DNA from: Mycolicibacterium tokaiense
GTDB taxonomy: Bacteria > Actinomycetota > Actinomycetes > Mycobacteriales > Mycobacteriaceae
NCBI RefSeq assembly: GCF_010725885.1
Contig: NZ_AP022600.1
Span: 4,836,001 to 4,900,000 of the forward strand
Reading direction: 5' to 3'
DNA: 64,000 nt
The notes under the pieces are model-generated. The model had not been told where the DNA came from. It was given only the letters and a program-made list of their open reading frames with translations, and searched no databases. A program made the translations under genes and the position numbers. Position 1 is the stretch's first letter, and each line of letters begins with the position of its first letter. This document shows, piece after piece, positions 26,082-33,367 of this stretch.

Positions 26082-26866
26082 GCCGCCACCCCGGCTGCTT
26101 CCAGGCCGCTCTTGAGATTGGACAGCTTCCACGGCCAGCCCCCCGAGATCAACGGGCGCACCACGCTGCCCGGGGGGAACCCGGCATGCACCACGGTGAG
26201 TTTGACCTGGTCCTCGACGTGAACGAGTTCGAAGGTGACCGTGGAGCGCGGCTCGGTGGCGGCCTGTTCGACCACGCCTGCGTCGATGCCCTTGGCGGTG
26301 GCTATCTCAGGCACGAAGGTGTGGAAGGTGACCGACAGCCGGGTGTAGGGCTGGTAGTCGAGTACCACCTGCTCGGGGTTGCGGATGTCGAGTTGCCCGT
26401 CGCACCAGGCGTAGGTGGAACCGACGTCCCACTTCTCGGTGACCAGCGCGTGCCCCAGGTAGCGCTGGGAGAACACCGGGTCCGTGAGCGCCTGCCAGAG
26501 CCGCTCTGGTGTTGTTCTGATGTAGGTTGTGTACACGAAATCTGTTGTCTGGGTCATGGTTTCACCTTCCAGTGCGGTCTTGAGGTCGGCCAAGGCCTGC
26601 ACGCGGGCCCGGTCGTAACGGCGGATCCAGCGATCGGCGATCGCGTTGATGGGTTCGGCGTTGACGTAGTGCAGCTTTTCCCGGCCCTGCCTGCGGGTGC
26701 TGATGAGGTTGGCCGCTTCGAGCACGGCGAGGTGTTTGCTGACCGATTGCCGGGCCATCGCCAGGCCGCTGCACAGCTCGGTCAGGGTCTGCCCGGTTCG
26801 CTCGTCGAGACTGTCCAGCAGGGCGCGCCGGCTGGGGTCGGCCAACGCTTTGAACACCTCGTCCAT
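26078..26866 (-). CDS. ArsR-family regulator fused to SRPBCC (AHSA1-like) domain
   Basis: Residues about 1-95 form an ArsR winged helix ('FKALADPSRRALLDSL', 'ARQSVSKHLAVLEAANLIS', 'KLHYVNAEPI'). Residues about 110-262 form an AHSA1/SRPBCC ligand domain ('YTTYIRTTPERLWQALTDP', 'KWDVGSTYAW', 'TFELVHVEDQVKLTVVHAGF'). In this fusion the SRPBCC part is thought to bind a small ligand that controls the DNA-binding half. No metal-binding Cys pair of classical ArsR is present. The ATG at 26866 starts the family motif; an ATG at 26926 is in frame but collides with the divergent gene. A palindrome lies just upstream. Confidence 0.87.
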   Translation of the reverse strand: MDEVFKALADPSRRALLDSLDERTGQTLTELCSGLAMARQSVSKHLAVLEAANLISTRRQGREKLHYVNAEPINAIADRWIRRYDRARVQALADLKTALEGETMTQTTDFVYTTYIRTTPERLWQALTDPVFSQRYLGHALVTEKWDVGSTYAWCDGQLDIRNPEQVVLDYQPYTRLSVTFHTFVPEIATAKGIDAGVVEQAATEPRSTVTFELVHVEDQVKLTVVHAGFPPGSVVRPLISGGWPWKLSNLKSGLEAAGVAA

Positions 26867-26879
26867 ACGGGAGGACAAT

Positions 26880-26899
26880 ATGCAGCCATGTGGCTGCAT
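26880..26899. promoter_or_regulatory. Palindromic operator between ArsR-SRPBCC and methyltransferase genes
   Basis: ATGCAGCCA-TG-TGGCTGCAT is a perfect inverted repeat with 9-bp arms. It is centred 24 bp upstream of the ArsR-family start and 35 bp upstream of the divergent methyltransferase start. Its size, symmetry and position fit the binding site of the dimeric ArsR-type protein. Confidence 0.7.
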
Positions 26900-26924
26900 G
26901 TCAAGGGTGGTGTTGAATTCCACC

Positions 26925-27503
26925 ATGGGAACTCGCTGGACCGGAACCGATGCACCCCGCGGAGACGACTACGACCGTCGATGGCGCCGGCTGGCTCGGG
27001 CCGGCCAGAACGTCCACGGCGAAGCCGACCTGGCGCAGCACCTGCTGCAGGAGACCGGCGGCACACGCGTCCTGGACGCCGGCTGCGGAACCGGAAGGGT
27101 GGCAATCGAATTGGCTGCCCGCGGGTACAGCACGCTGGGCGTGGACGCCGACGAGGGCATGCTGACCGCCGCCCGGTCGAAGGCACCCGGCCTGAGCTGG
27201 GTTCTGGGCGACCTGAGCACGTGGGAAGCGCCCGAACCCGTCGACCTGGCCCTGCTCGCCGGCAATGTGATGATCTACCTGGCGCCCGGTTCCGAAGCCG
27301 CAGTGCTGCAGCGAATGGCGGCCACGGTGGTCGACGGTGGCCTGGTGGTTGCCGGCTTCACCCTGCGCCCGGACCGCCTGGGGCTCAGCGACTACGACCG
27401 CCACGCCGAGGCGGCGGGCCTGACCCCGGTACACCGCTGGGCGACGTGGGACCGGGCGCCGTTCACCGGCGGCGACTACTCGGTCTCGGTGCACCGCAAG
27501 TGA
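26925..27503 (+). CDS. Class I SAM-dependent methyltransferase
   Basis: The 192-residue Rossmann-fold methyltransferase has motif I 'VLDAGCGTGRVAIELAARG' (about 47-65), the acidic end of strand 2 'LGVDADEGML', and motif IV-like 'VDLALLAGNVMIYLAPGSE'. It starts 'MGTRWTGTDAPRGDDYDRRW', an N terminus common in small-molecule methyltransferases of actinobacteria. It diverges from the ArsR-SRPBCC gene across the palindrome and is followed by the phosphodiesterase gene with a 4-nt GTGA overlap. Substrate unknown. Confidence 0.87.
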   Translation: MGTRWTGTDAPRGDDYDRRWRRLARAGQNVHGEADLAQHLLQETGGTRVLDAGCGTGRVAIELAARGYSTLGVDADEGMLTAARSKAPGLSWVLGDLSTWEAPEPVDLALLAGNVMIYLAPGSEAAVLQRMAATVVDGGLVVAGFTLRPDRLGLSDYDRHAEAAGLTPVHRWATWDRAPFTGGDYSVSVHRK

Positions 27504-28648
27504 ACTCCGCCCTCCCCCAGCCGGATCCCGCGCTCCCCCACCTTGCCGACGTGGTCCCGGGGGTGCTGGCCGCCATGGGCGTCGGCGGTCTGGACTCCCC
27601 GCTGTCCTTCGGAGAGGTGTCGGGTGCCTGCGTCCTGCTGGTCGACGGGCTGGGTGCGGATCTGCTGGACGCCCACGCCGCCGACGCGCCCACCCTGGCC
27701 GCGCTGCGCAGCAGCAGTCTGCAGGTGGGCTTCCCGTCCACCACCGCTGCCGGGCTCGCCGCCGTCGGCACCGGCCGGCGCTCCGGGCAACACGGGATGG
27801 TCGGCTACACGTTCCGGGTGCCCGGCACCGGGGTGATCAACGCGTTGCGCTGGCGCCCCCATCCGTGGGGTGCCGACCTGCGCGAGCAGCTGATTCCCGA
27901 AGAGGTGCAACCACTTCCGACCACATTCGAGACCGCCGCGATGGCCGGGGTGGCGGTCAGCGTCGTCTCGGCAGCGGAGTTCACCGACTCGGGCCTGACC
28001 CGGGCGGTGCTGCGCGGCGGTCGCTACGTCGGGGTGCACGCCCTCGGTGACCTGGCCGCCACCGTCGCCCAGGTGATCGACGACGGCGGCTTCTGCTACG
28101 GCTACCACGCAGATCTGGACCTGGTGGGCCATCTGCACGGCCCCGGGTCCCGGGCCTGGCGGCTGCAGCTACGACAGGTGGACCGGCTGGTGGAATCCGT
28201 GGTCGAGGCACTGCCGCCGGGCGGTCTGCTGGCGGTGGTGGCCGACCACGGGATGGTCACAGCCGACCCGGAGACCACGCTGGACATCGACGCGGCACCG
28301 GAACTGCTGGACGGGGTCGAGGACATCGCCGGTGAACCCCGCGCCCGGCACGTCTATGTCCGGGCAGGTGCGGCCGCCGACGTGGGCCAGACCTGGTCGG
28401 CCGTCGTCGCCGACCGGGCCTGGGTACTCACCCGCGACCAGGCCATCACCGCCGGCTGGTTCGGCCCGCAGGTCAGCGCCCGGGTGGCCGCCCGGATCGG
28501 CGACCTGGTGGTGGCGGCCAGGGACTCTGCGGCGATGGTGCGGCGCACCGTCGAACCACTGGAATCGGCGCTGCTGGGCCACCACGGCTCGCTGACCTCC
28601 GCCGAGCAACGGGTGCCGCTGCTGCTGGCCCGCGGCCGGCTCGGTTAG
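27500..28648 (+). CDS. Alkaline-phosphatase-superfamily phosphodiesterase / nucleotide pyrophosphatase
   Basis: The 382-residue cytosolic metalloenzyme has the first metal Asp in 'VLLVDGLGADLLDAHAAD' (about 48-65), the nucleophile Thr in 'FPSTTAAGLAAVGTG' (about 77-91), 'ADLDLVGHLHGPGS' with metal Asp/His, and 'VVADHGMVT' (about 247-255). These are the type I phosphodiesterase signatures. No signal peptide is seen. The GTG at 27500 overlaps the methyltransferase stop. It is followed 10 nt later by yaaA, so the three genes likely form one transcript. Confidence 0.87.
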   Translation: MNSALPQPDPALPHLADVVPGVLAAMGVGGLDSPLSFGEVSGACVLLVDGLGADLLDAHAADAPTLAALRSSSLQVGFPSTTAAGLAAVGTGRRSGQHGMVGYTFRVPGTGVINALRWRPHPWGADLREQLIPEEVQPLPTTFETAAMAGVAVSVVSAAEFTDSGLTRAVLRGGRYVGVHALGDLAATVAQVIDDGGFCYGYHADLDLVGHLHGPGSRAWRLQLRQVDRLVESVVEALPPGGLLAVVADHGMVTADPETTLDIDAAPELLDGVEDIAGEPRARHVYVRAGAAADVGQTWSAVVADRAWVLTRDQAITAGWFGPQVSARVAARIGDLVVAARDSAAMVRRTVEPLESALLGHHGSLTSAEQRVPLLLARGRLG

Positions 28649-28658
28649 GGTCTGCGCC

Positions 28659-29405
28659 GTGATCGTGCTGCTGCCACCCTCGGAAACCAAACAGCCCGAC
28701 GGGGACGGGCCGCCGCTGGACCTCGACAGCCTGGCCACCGCGGAGCTGACCCCGCTGCGCGCCGAGCTGATCGACGAGCTGGTGACCCTGGCAGCCGACC
28801 GGCCCGCCAGCCGCGCCGCGCTGGGCATCTCCGCCGCCCAGGACGCCGAAATCGACCGCAACGCCGCCCTGCGCACCGCCCCGACGATGCCCGCGATCCA
28901 CCGCTATACCGGCGTGCTGTACGACGCACTGGATGTCGGATCCCTGCGGGGTGCCGCGGCGGCGCGCGCAAGCGCCCGGCTGGCCGTCGGCTCCGCACTG
29001 TTCGGCCTGCTGCGCGCCGATGACCAGGTACCCGCCTACCGGCTCTCGGCCGGATCGAAATTGCCCGGTAGACCCACGTTGTCGGCCCGTTGGCGGCCGG
29101 TGCTGGAGCCCGCGCTGGCCCAGCTGGCCGATCGCGAGCTGGTGGTGGATCTGCGGTCCGGGTCGTACGCGGGTCTCGGCCGGCTACCCGCCGCGGTACG
29201 GGTGGATGTGCTGGCCGAGCATCCGGACGGGCACCGCAGCGTGGTGAGCCATTTCAACAAGGCGCACAAGGGCCGACTGGCCCGGGCGCTGGTCTCCTCG
29301 CGGGCCGAGCCCACCGATGCCGCCGGGGTGGCCGCCGTGGCCCGCCGCGCCGGGATGCGAATGGAGCGCAGCGGAAACGAGCTCACCGTGGTGATCCCCG
29401 CCTGA
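28659..29405 (+). CDS. yaaA: YaaA (DUF328) peroxide-stress protein
   Basis: The 248-residue protein begins 'IVLLPPSETKQPDGDGPPLD', contains 'YTGVLYDALD' (about 87-96), 'PAYRLSAGSKLPG' and the family-defining C-terminal 'SHFNKAHKGRLARAL' (about 198-212). In E. coli YaaA lowers free iron during peroxide stress. The start is the GTG at 28659. Its location after the phosphodiesterase gene suggests an operon; the link to the katG/tpx peroxide genes elsewhere in the window is only thematic. Confidence 0.92.
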   Translation: MIVLLPPSETKQPDGDGPPLDLDSLATAELTPLRAELIDELVTLAADRPASRAALGISAAQDAEIDRNAALRTAPTMPAIHRYTGVLYDALDVGSLRGAAAARASARLAVGSALFGLLRADDQVPAYRLSAGSKLPGRPTLSARWRPVLEPALAQLADRELVVDLRSGSYAGLGRLPAAVRVDVLAEHPDGHRSVVSHFNKAHKGRLARALVSSRAEPTDAAGVAAVARRAGMRMERSGNELTVVIPA

Positions 29406-29484
29406 CGGCAGCTCCGGCTGATCTCCAGCTGTTCTCCACACAAGCTCCAAGCTCGCGCCGCGCCGACCGCGCAGGATCAACCAC

Positions 29485-29946
29485 ATGCGAATCCAGAAAC
29501 CTGTGTTGTCGATCTCCGCGGTTGCCGTGGTGGGTGCCGGACTGTGGCTGGCCAACGTCGCCGCCGATCCCGGCTCCGGCCCCGAGCTGGCATCGCCCCC
29601 GCCGTCGCCCGCCGCCGCCACCCTCACCACGGTCGCGCCCGCACCCCCTCCGCCACCGGTGCAGCAGTTCCCCACGGCGGCAACCTATTCTGGAACGGTC
29701 ACCACACAAGGGGCGCCGATCGCCGTGGACATCACCGTCACCGACGGCACCGCCCGTGCCTACGTCTGCGACGGCGCGGCGATCGAGACCTGGATGTCCG
29801 GCACCGTCAGCGGCAATGTGATGAAGCTGGCCAGTGCCGACGGCACCATCGACGCGACGCTGCGCGACGCCACCGTGACCGGGACCCTGACCATCGGCGA
29901 GAAAAGCTGGGCGCTCACGGCACCGCAGGTGACCGATGCGCAGTGA
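29485..29946 (+). CDS. Exported/membrane-anchored Pro-rich protein of unknown function
   Basis: The 153-residue protein starts with an uncleaved anchor or signal ('VLSISAVAVVGAGLWLANVA', about 7-26), then a Pro/Ala linker ('ASPPPSPAAATLTTVAPAP') and a beta-rich domain from about 65 ('TYSGTVTTQGAPIAVDITVT'). The latter ends with repeats of 'SGTVSGNVMKLASADG' type, likely a small beta-barrel. It overlaps the next gene by 11 nt and probably forms an operon with the membrane protein and Rieske lipoprotein that follow. I do not recognise a named family. Confidence 0.68.
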   Translation: MRIQKPVLSISAVAVVGAGLWLANVAADPGSGPELASPPPSPAAATLTTVAPAPPPPPVQQFPTAATYSGTVTTQGAPIAVDITVTDGTARAYVCDGAAIETWMSGTVSGNVMKLASADGTIDATLRDATVTGTLTIGEKSWALTAPQVTDAQ

Positions 29947-30520
29947 GCTGGACCCCGACGCTCCCACCCAGCGTGCGCCCGTGGTCGGTGCGTCGCAGGC
30001 GGCCGTGCTGGGTACCGTCCTGATCGGGGCGGCAGTGGCAGTGGGACTCGGGGTCTTCGCCAAGGTGCACGAGCCCCGCTTCTTCGCGGTGAACGTGGCC
30101 GGATTCTCCAGCCCCACCGCGGTGAAGTCGTGGCTGGCCACCCTGGCGATGGCCCTGGGGGTGTTCCAGATGCTCTCGGCGCTGGCGATGTACCGGCTGC
30201 TGCCCCCCACCCGGACCCCGACCTGGCTGCGGCCCGCCCACGTCTGGTCCGGCCGGGTGGCCGTGCTGGCCAGCCTGCCGGTGGCGGTGCACTGCCTCTA
30301 CGCGCTGGGCTTCCAGGCCTCCGACAGCCGGGTGCTGTTCCACTCCCTGTTCGGGTGCCTGTTCTACGGCGTCTTCGTGACCAAGATGCTGCTGCTGACC
30401 AAGCCGGGATTGCGGCCCTGGGTGCTCCCGGTCGCCGGCGGTCTGCTGTTCTTCGCGCTGGTGTACACCTGGCTGACCTCGGCGCTGTGGTTTTTCCAAC
30501 TCAAAGGACTGACGCTGTGA
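29936..30520 (+). CDS. DUF6529-like membrane protein, possible b-type heme carrier
   Basis: The 194-residue protein has about four hydrophobic helices (about 22-42, 64-88, 104-125, 140-190). Three His lie in or at the ends of helices: His102 ('LRPAHVWSGR'), His119 ('VAVHCLYALGF') and His136 ('VLFHSLFGCLFYG'). The layout resembles the cytochrome b561/ferric-reductase-like fold, so heme binding is plausible but inferred. It overlaps the gene before it and shares a 4-nt GTGA overlap with the Rieske gene after it, which points to a membrane redox unit. Confidence 0.75.
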   Translation: MRSELDPDAPTQRAPVVGASQAAVLGTVLIGAAVAVGLGVFAKVHEPRFFAVNVAGFSSPTAVKSWLATLAMALGVFQMLSALAMYRLLPPTRTPTWLRPAHVWSGRVAVLASLPVAVHCLYALGFQASDSRVLFHSLFGCLFYGVFVTKMLLLTKPGLRPWVLPVAGGLLFFALVYTWLTSALWFFQLKGLTL

Positions 30521-30978
30521 GCACAGACGACAACAATCCCACCATGGACATCCCCGCCCTCAGGATCACCCGCCCCCGCTTCCTCGCCGCCCTCGGCCTC
30601 GGGGGTGCTGCCGCCACGCTGGCCGCGTGCAGTACCTACTCCGAGCAGTCGGCACCCTCGTCGTCGGGAGAGGCCGCCACCCCCGCGGCCCCGAGCGGAT
30701 CGCAGGCTTTGGCGGCAACGGATCAGGTGCCGGTGGGCTCGGGCATCATCGTCGACGACGTGGTGCTCACCCAGCCGGTGGCCGGCGAGTTCAAAGGCTT
30801 CTCCAACATCTGCACCCACACCGGGTGCACGCTCAACGAAGTCGCCGACGGCACCATCAACTGCCCCTGCCACGGCAGCAAGTTCAACCTCGACGGCACC
30901 GTCGCCCGTGGGCCGGCGAGCCGACCGCTGGATCCCGCAGCCATTGTGGTGGAAGGCAATTCAATCCTGGCCGGGTGA
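30517..30978 (+). CDS. Rieske [2Fe-2S] lipoprotein
   Basis: The 153-residue protein has an export signal 'RPRFLAALGLGGAAATLAAC' whose lipobox LAAC gives Cys at about residue 34, then a Ser/Ala/Pro-rich tether and a Rieske domain. Cluster ligands are Cys99/His101 in 'CTHTGCTLN' and Cys116/His119 in 'CPCHGSKFNLDGT', with the Cys104/Cys118 disulfide pair also present. It would be an extracytoplasmic one-electron carrier anchored to the membrane. It is co-transcribed with the multi-His membrane protein. The 3' end overlaps the convergent hydrolase gene by 18 nt. Confidence 0.92.
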   Translation: MSTDDNNPTMDIPALRITRPRFLAALGLGGAAATLAACSTYSEQSAPSSSGEAATPAAPSGSQALAATDQVPVGSGIIVDDVVLTQPVAGEFKGFSNICTHTGCTLNEVADGTINCPCHGSKFNLDGTVARGPASRPLDPAAIVVEGNSILAG

Positions 30979-31791
30979 CAGGTTGGCCAGCACGGCGGCC
31001 GTGGTGTCCGCGGCCGTCATGCAGGTGAAATGATCACCGGCCGACTCGACGACGCGCACGCCTGCGTTGACCTCGCGCAGCGCCGCCACCGTCGCCGCCG
31101 GCACCACCTGCGGACCCGGCGCTATGGCCCGCACCACCGCAGCCGACATGGTCAACGCCCGCCAGTACGGGCTCCAGTCCCGCGGCCAGCGTTGCCCCAG
31201 ATCTTCCTGGGCGGCCTGCCACGACGTCGTGGGTGCCCAGCGACCGTCGGGCAACTGGGCCAGTTCGTAGCGGTAGAACTCTTCCCAGTAGTCCGACCAC
31301 GGCGCGATGTGTCCCGCAGCCCGCACCGCCGCCAGATACTCCTGCGGGTCATCGACGGTGCTCTGCAGCCGGGCCAGCCCGTCGCGGATCGGCACCAGCG
31401 CTGCCGGATCCGTCGGTCCCGCGTGGTCGATCAGCGTGATGCTGTGCAGCCGATCCCCGTCGTCGCGGGCGACCTGCATGGCGATGAGAGCGCCCAGTGA
31501 CCAACCGATCAGGTCGAAGGTATGCGCTCCCAGCACGTCGGCCAGCGCGCGGACGTCGGCGGCGTGGCTCGCCAGACCGTAGGTGCCGGTGGTGGTGATC
31601 TCGCTGCGGCCGGTACCGCGCAGATCGAAGGCCACCGCCCGTCGGCCCGTGGCCGCGACCGCTTCACCGAGGTGCGTGTAGGCGGTCAGATTCGCCGCCA
31701 GCCCGGGCACACACAGCACCAGTGGCGTCGCCGGGTCACCCCAGCTGCGGATGCGGATCCGGCCCGACGGCAGGAGCAGGTCGTCGTCCAT
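30961..31791 (-). CDS. Alpha/beta-hydrolase
   Basis: The 276-residue soluble hydrolase has oxyanion region 'LVLCVPGLAANLTAYTH', strand 4 'AFDLRGTGRSE', nucleophile elbow 'LIGWSLGALIAM' (Ser about 99) and catalytic His in 'VVESAGDHFTCM' near the C terminus. A cap of about 70 residues rich in Trp and Tyr ('APWSDYWEEFYRYELAQL') suggests a bulky substrate. The ATG at 31791 begins a normal N terminus; a longer frame to 31824 exists. Substrate unknown. Confidence 0.87.
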   Translation of the reverse strand: MDDDLLLPSGRIRIRSWGDPATPLVLCVPGLAANLTAYTHLGEAVAATGRRAVAFDLRGTGRSEITTTGTYGLASHAADVRALADVLGAHTFDLIGWSLGALIAMQVARDDGDRLHSITLIDHAGPTDPAALVPIRDGLARLQSTVDDPQEYLAAVRAAGHIAPWSDYWEEFYRYELAQLPDGRWAPTTSWQAAQEDLGQRWPRDWSPYWRALTMSAAVVRAIAPGPQVVPAATVAALREVNAGVRVVESAGDHFTCMTAADTTAAVLANLSPGQD

Positions 31792-31851
31792 CCGGGCAAT
31801 GTACTTGACCCCAGAAACGATCACGGGTCGTCGCCGGGGTCGATGATCCGT

Positions 31852-33121
31852 TCACCGGTGGTGGAGGTTGTTGGTGCGGGATCGCCCGCAGTCGAGGTGT
31901 GGGGGCGGTATCCACTCGGTGACACCGTCCTCGGGGCGGTTGCGGGTGGTCCAGCCGGTGGTCTCGACCATGCGGTAGTTGGGCCCGCACGCCAGGGTGA
32001 GGTCGTTGATGTCGGTGCGGCCGCCGTCCTTCCAGTCCTGGTTGGCGTGATGCACCTGGCAGCGGTACGCACTGGCGGTACACCCGGGCATGGTGCAGCC
32101 CCGGTGTTTGGCGAGCAGCATCAACCGCTGGGCGAGGGTCGCGGTCCTCTTGGCTCGGCCCAGGTGCAGGGGTAGGCCGTTGCCGTCGAACAGCGCCAGC
32201 CACGGGCGGGAGTGGGCGGCGAACTTGAGCACGTCGGCGATCGGCAGCCTCGTGCCGCCGGCGGTCAACCCGTGGCCGGTGCCCTTCTCCAGATCGGTCA
32301 GGCTGACGGTGATCGCGACATTCGCCGGTAATCCGTTGATGGTCCCGGTCGGCTTCGTGGTGAGCATGCGTTGGCACAGGGCGAGCAGAGCGTCGTGGTT
32401 GCGTTTGCCGGCGGTGCGGGTGTCGTTGCGTATCTGCTCGTCGGTGGGTTCACCGTCAAGGCAGGGGGTTTCGTCGGCGAGGTTGCACATCCCCGGGGCG
32501 GCGTTGCTTGCCGACCCGGATGTAGGCCAGGGCTTGGCGGTCCTCATCGGAGAGTTCGCCGTCCTGGTTGAGCAGGTAGAGCATGTGCGCGGCGGCGGCG
32601 CGGAACTCGGCGGGTCCGAGTTCGCAGGCATGCTGGGCCAACTGGACCTCGGCATTCTTCCGGGTCTGGAAGTCCACGAAGCCGGGCAGCTTGCGGAAGA
32701 ACCACCGGACATGCTTGATGTGCTCGGCGCCGATCAACCCCTGCGCCTGACCGCGCGCAAACCCCGGCATTGTGGGCGCCATGGGCTCACCGGTCAGCGA
32801 GGTCCGCGGCCCCAACAACGCCGCGTCATCAAGCCGGCGGTGCGCTTCCGAGGTGGAGATCCGTAGCCGCTGCGACAGCACTGCGGCGTAATTCTTGGCG
32901 CCCAGGGAGATCGGTGAGCTTTGGGAGGTGATCCTTTGATACACCCGGTGATCGAGCACCGGCTGCGCGCGGGTGATGGGTTCGCGCCGCTGCTGCAGCG
33001 CCAACAACTCGGCATCGGAGAATGCGTCGATCGACAACCGATTCATCCGGGCGGTCAGCTCTTCGATCTGCGCCAGGGCAGCCAGCATCGCCTCCCGGTC
33101 TGCGACAGGTGACGTTCCCAT
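31852..33121 (-). pseudogene. Broken 13E12/DUF222 HNH endonuclease gene
   Basis: Two reading frames together make one DUF222-HNH protein. The N-terminal part starts at the ATG 33121 ('MGTSPVADREAMLAALAQIE') and is clear to 'AYIRVGKQRR'. The C-terminal part resumes in another frame at 'APGMCNLADETPC' and runs through HNH residues 'RCQVHHANQDWKDGG' and 'DLTLACGPNYRMVE' to the stop at 31852. The break is at about 32495-32503. Related proteins have roughly 30 more residues between these two motifs, so an internal deletion plus frame change is the best explanation, possibly between short CGCCGCC repeats. An IS110-family element sits 28 bp upstream of the start. Confidence 0.82.
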
Positions 33122-33168
33122 GCCTAGAACATATAGGCGACCACCGACATTTAGATTGAGTGAGTGCT

Positions 33169-33338
33169 CGCGGACAGCCAGGCTACCGACTGGAACCTTC
33201 TGGGATTCCTGATTTCTGAGTGGCTGTCGCGGCACAACCTGCGCGATTCTGGTGTCCCTGTTCGGGAACTTGGAGCCGACTGATGGTTGGACTCCTGCTT
33301 ATGGAATGTCTGGGCTATGCCAGCCTCGATCGCAGGTT
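33169..33338 (+). ncRNA. Candidate IS110 bridge RNA (target- and donor-binding loops)
   Basis: Two successive stem-loops are visible. Stem 1 pairs GACAGCCA (33173-33180) with TGGCTGTC (33221-33228), extended by CGC/GCG after one bulged G. Its loop holds an inner hairpin GGAACC/GG-ga-TTCC (33192-33209). Stem 2 pairs AACCTGCG (33236-33243) with CGCAGGTT (33331-33338) and holds an inner hairpin GGAGCC/GG-a-CTCC (33272-33295). Loop 1 sides match the two flanks of the element (33181-33190 with 33139-33148; 33213-33221 complementary to 34785-34793). Loop 2 sides match the element ends (33264-33269 with 34781-34786; 33304-33309 with 33147-33152). This is the architecture established for IS110 bridge RNAs. 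Transcript ends are not known. Confidence 0.68.
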
Positions 33339-33367
33339 AACCACCCACTTGATCGAAAGGACATGGC

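Noticed and set aside
33125..33140. Possible SOS box before the broken DUF222 gene
   Set aside because: TAGAACATATAGGCGA matches only about 8 of 12 consensus bases; it may be a decayed site but is not supported as functional.
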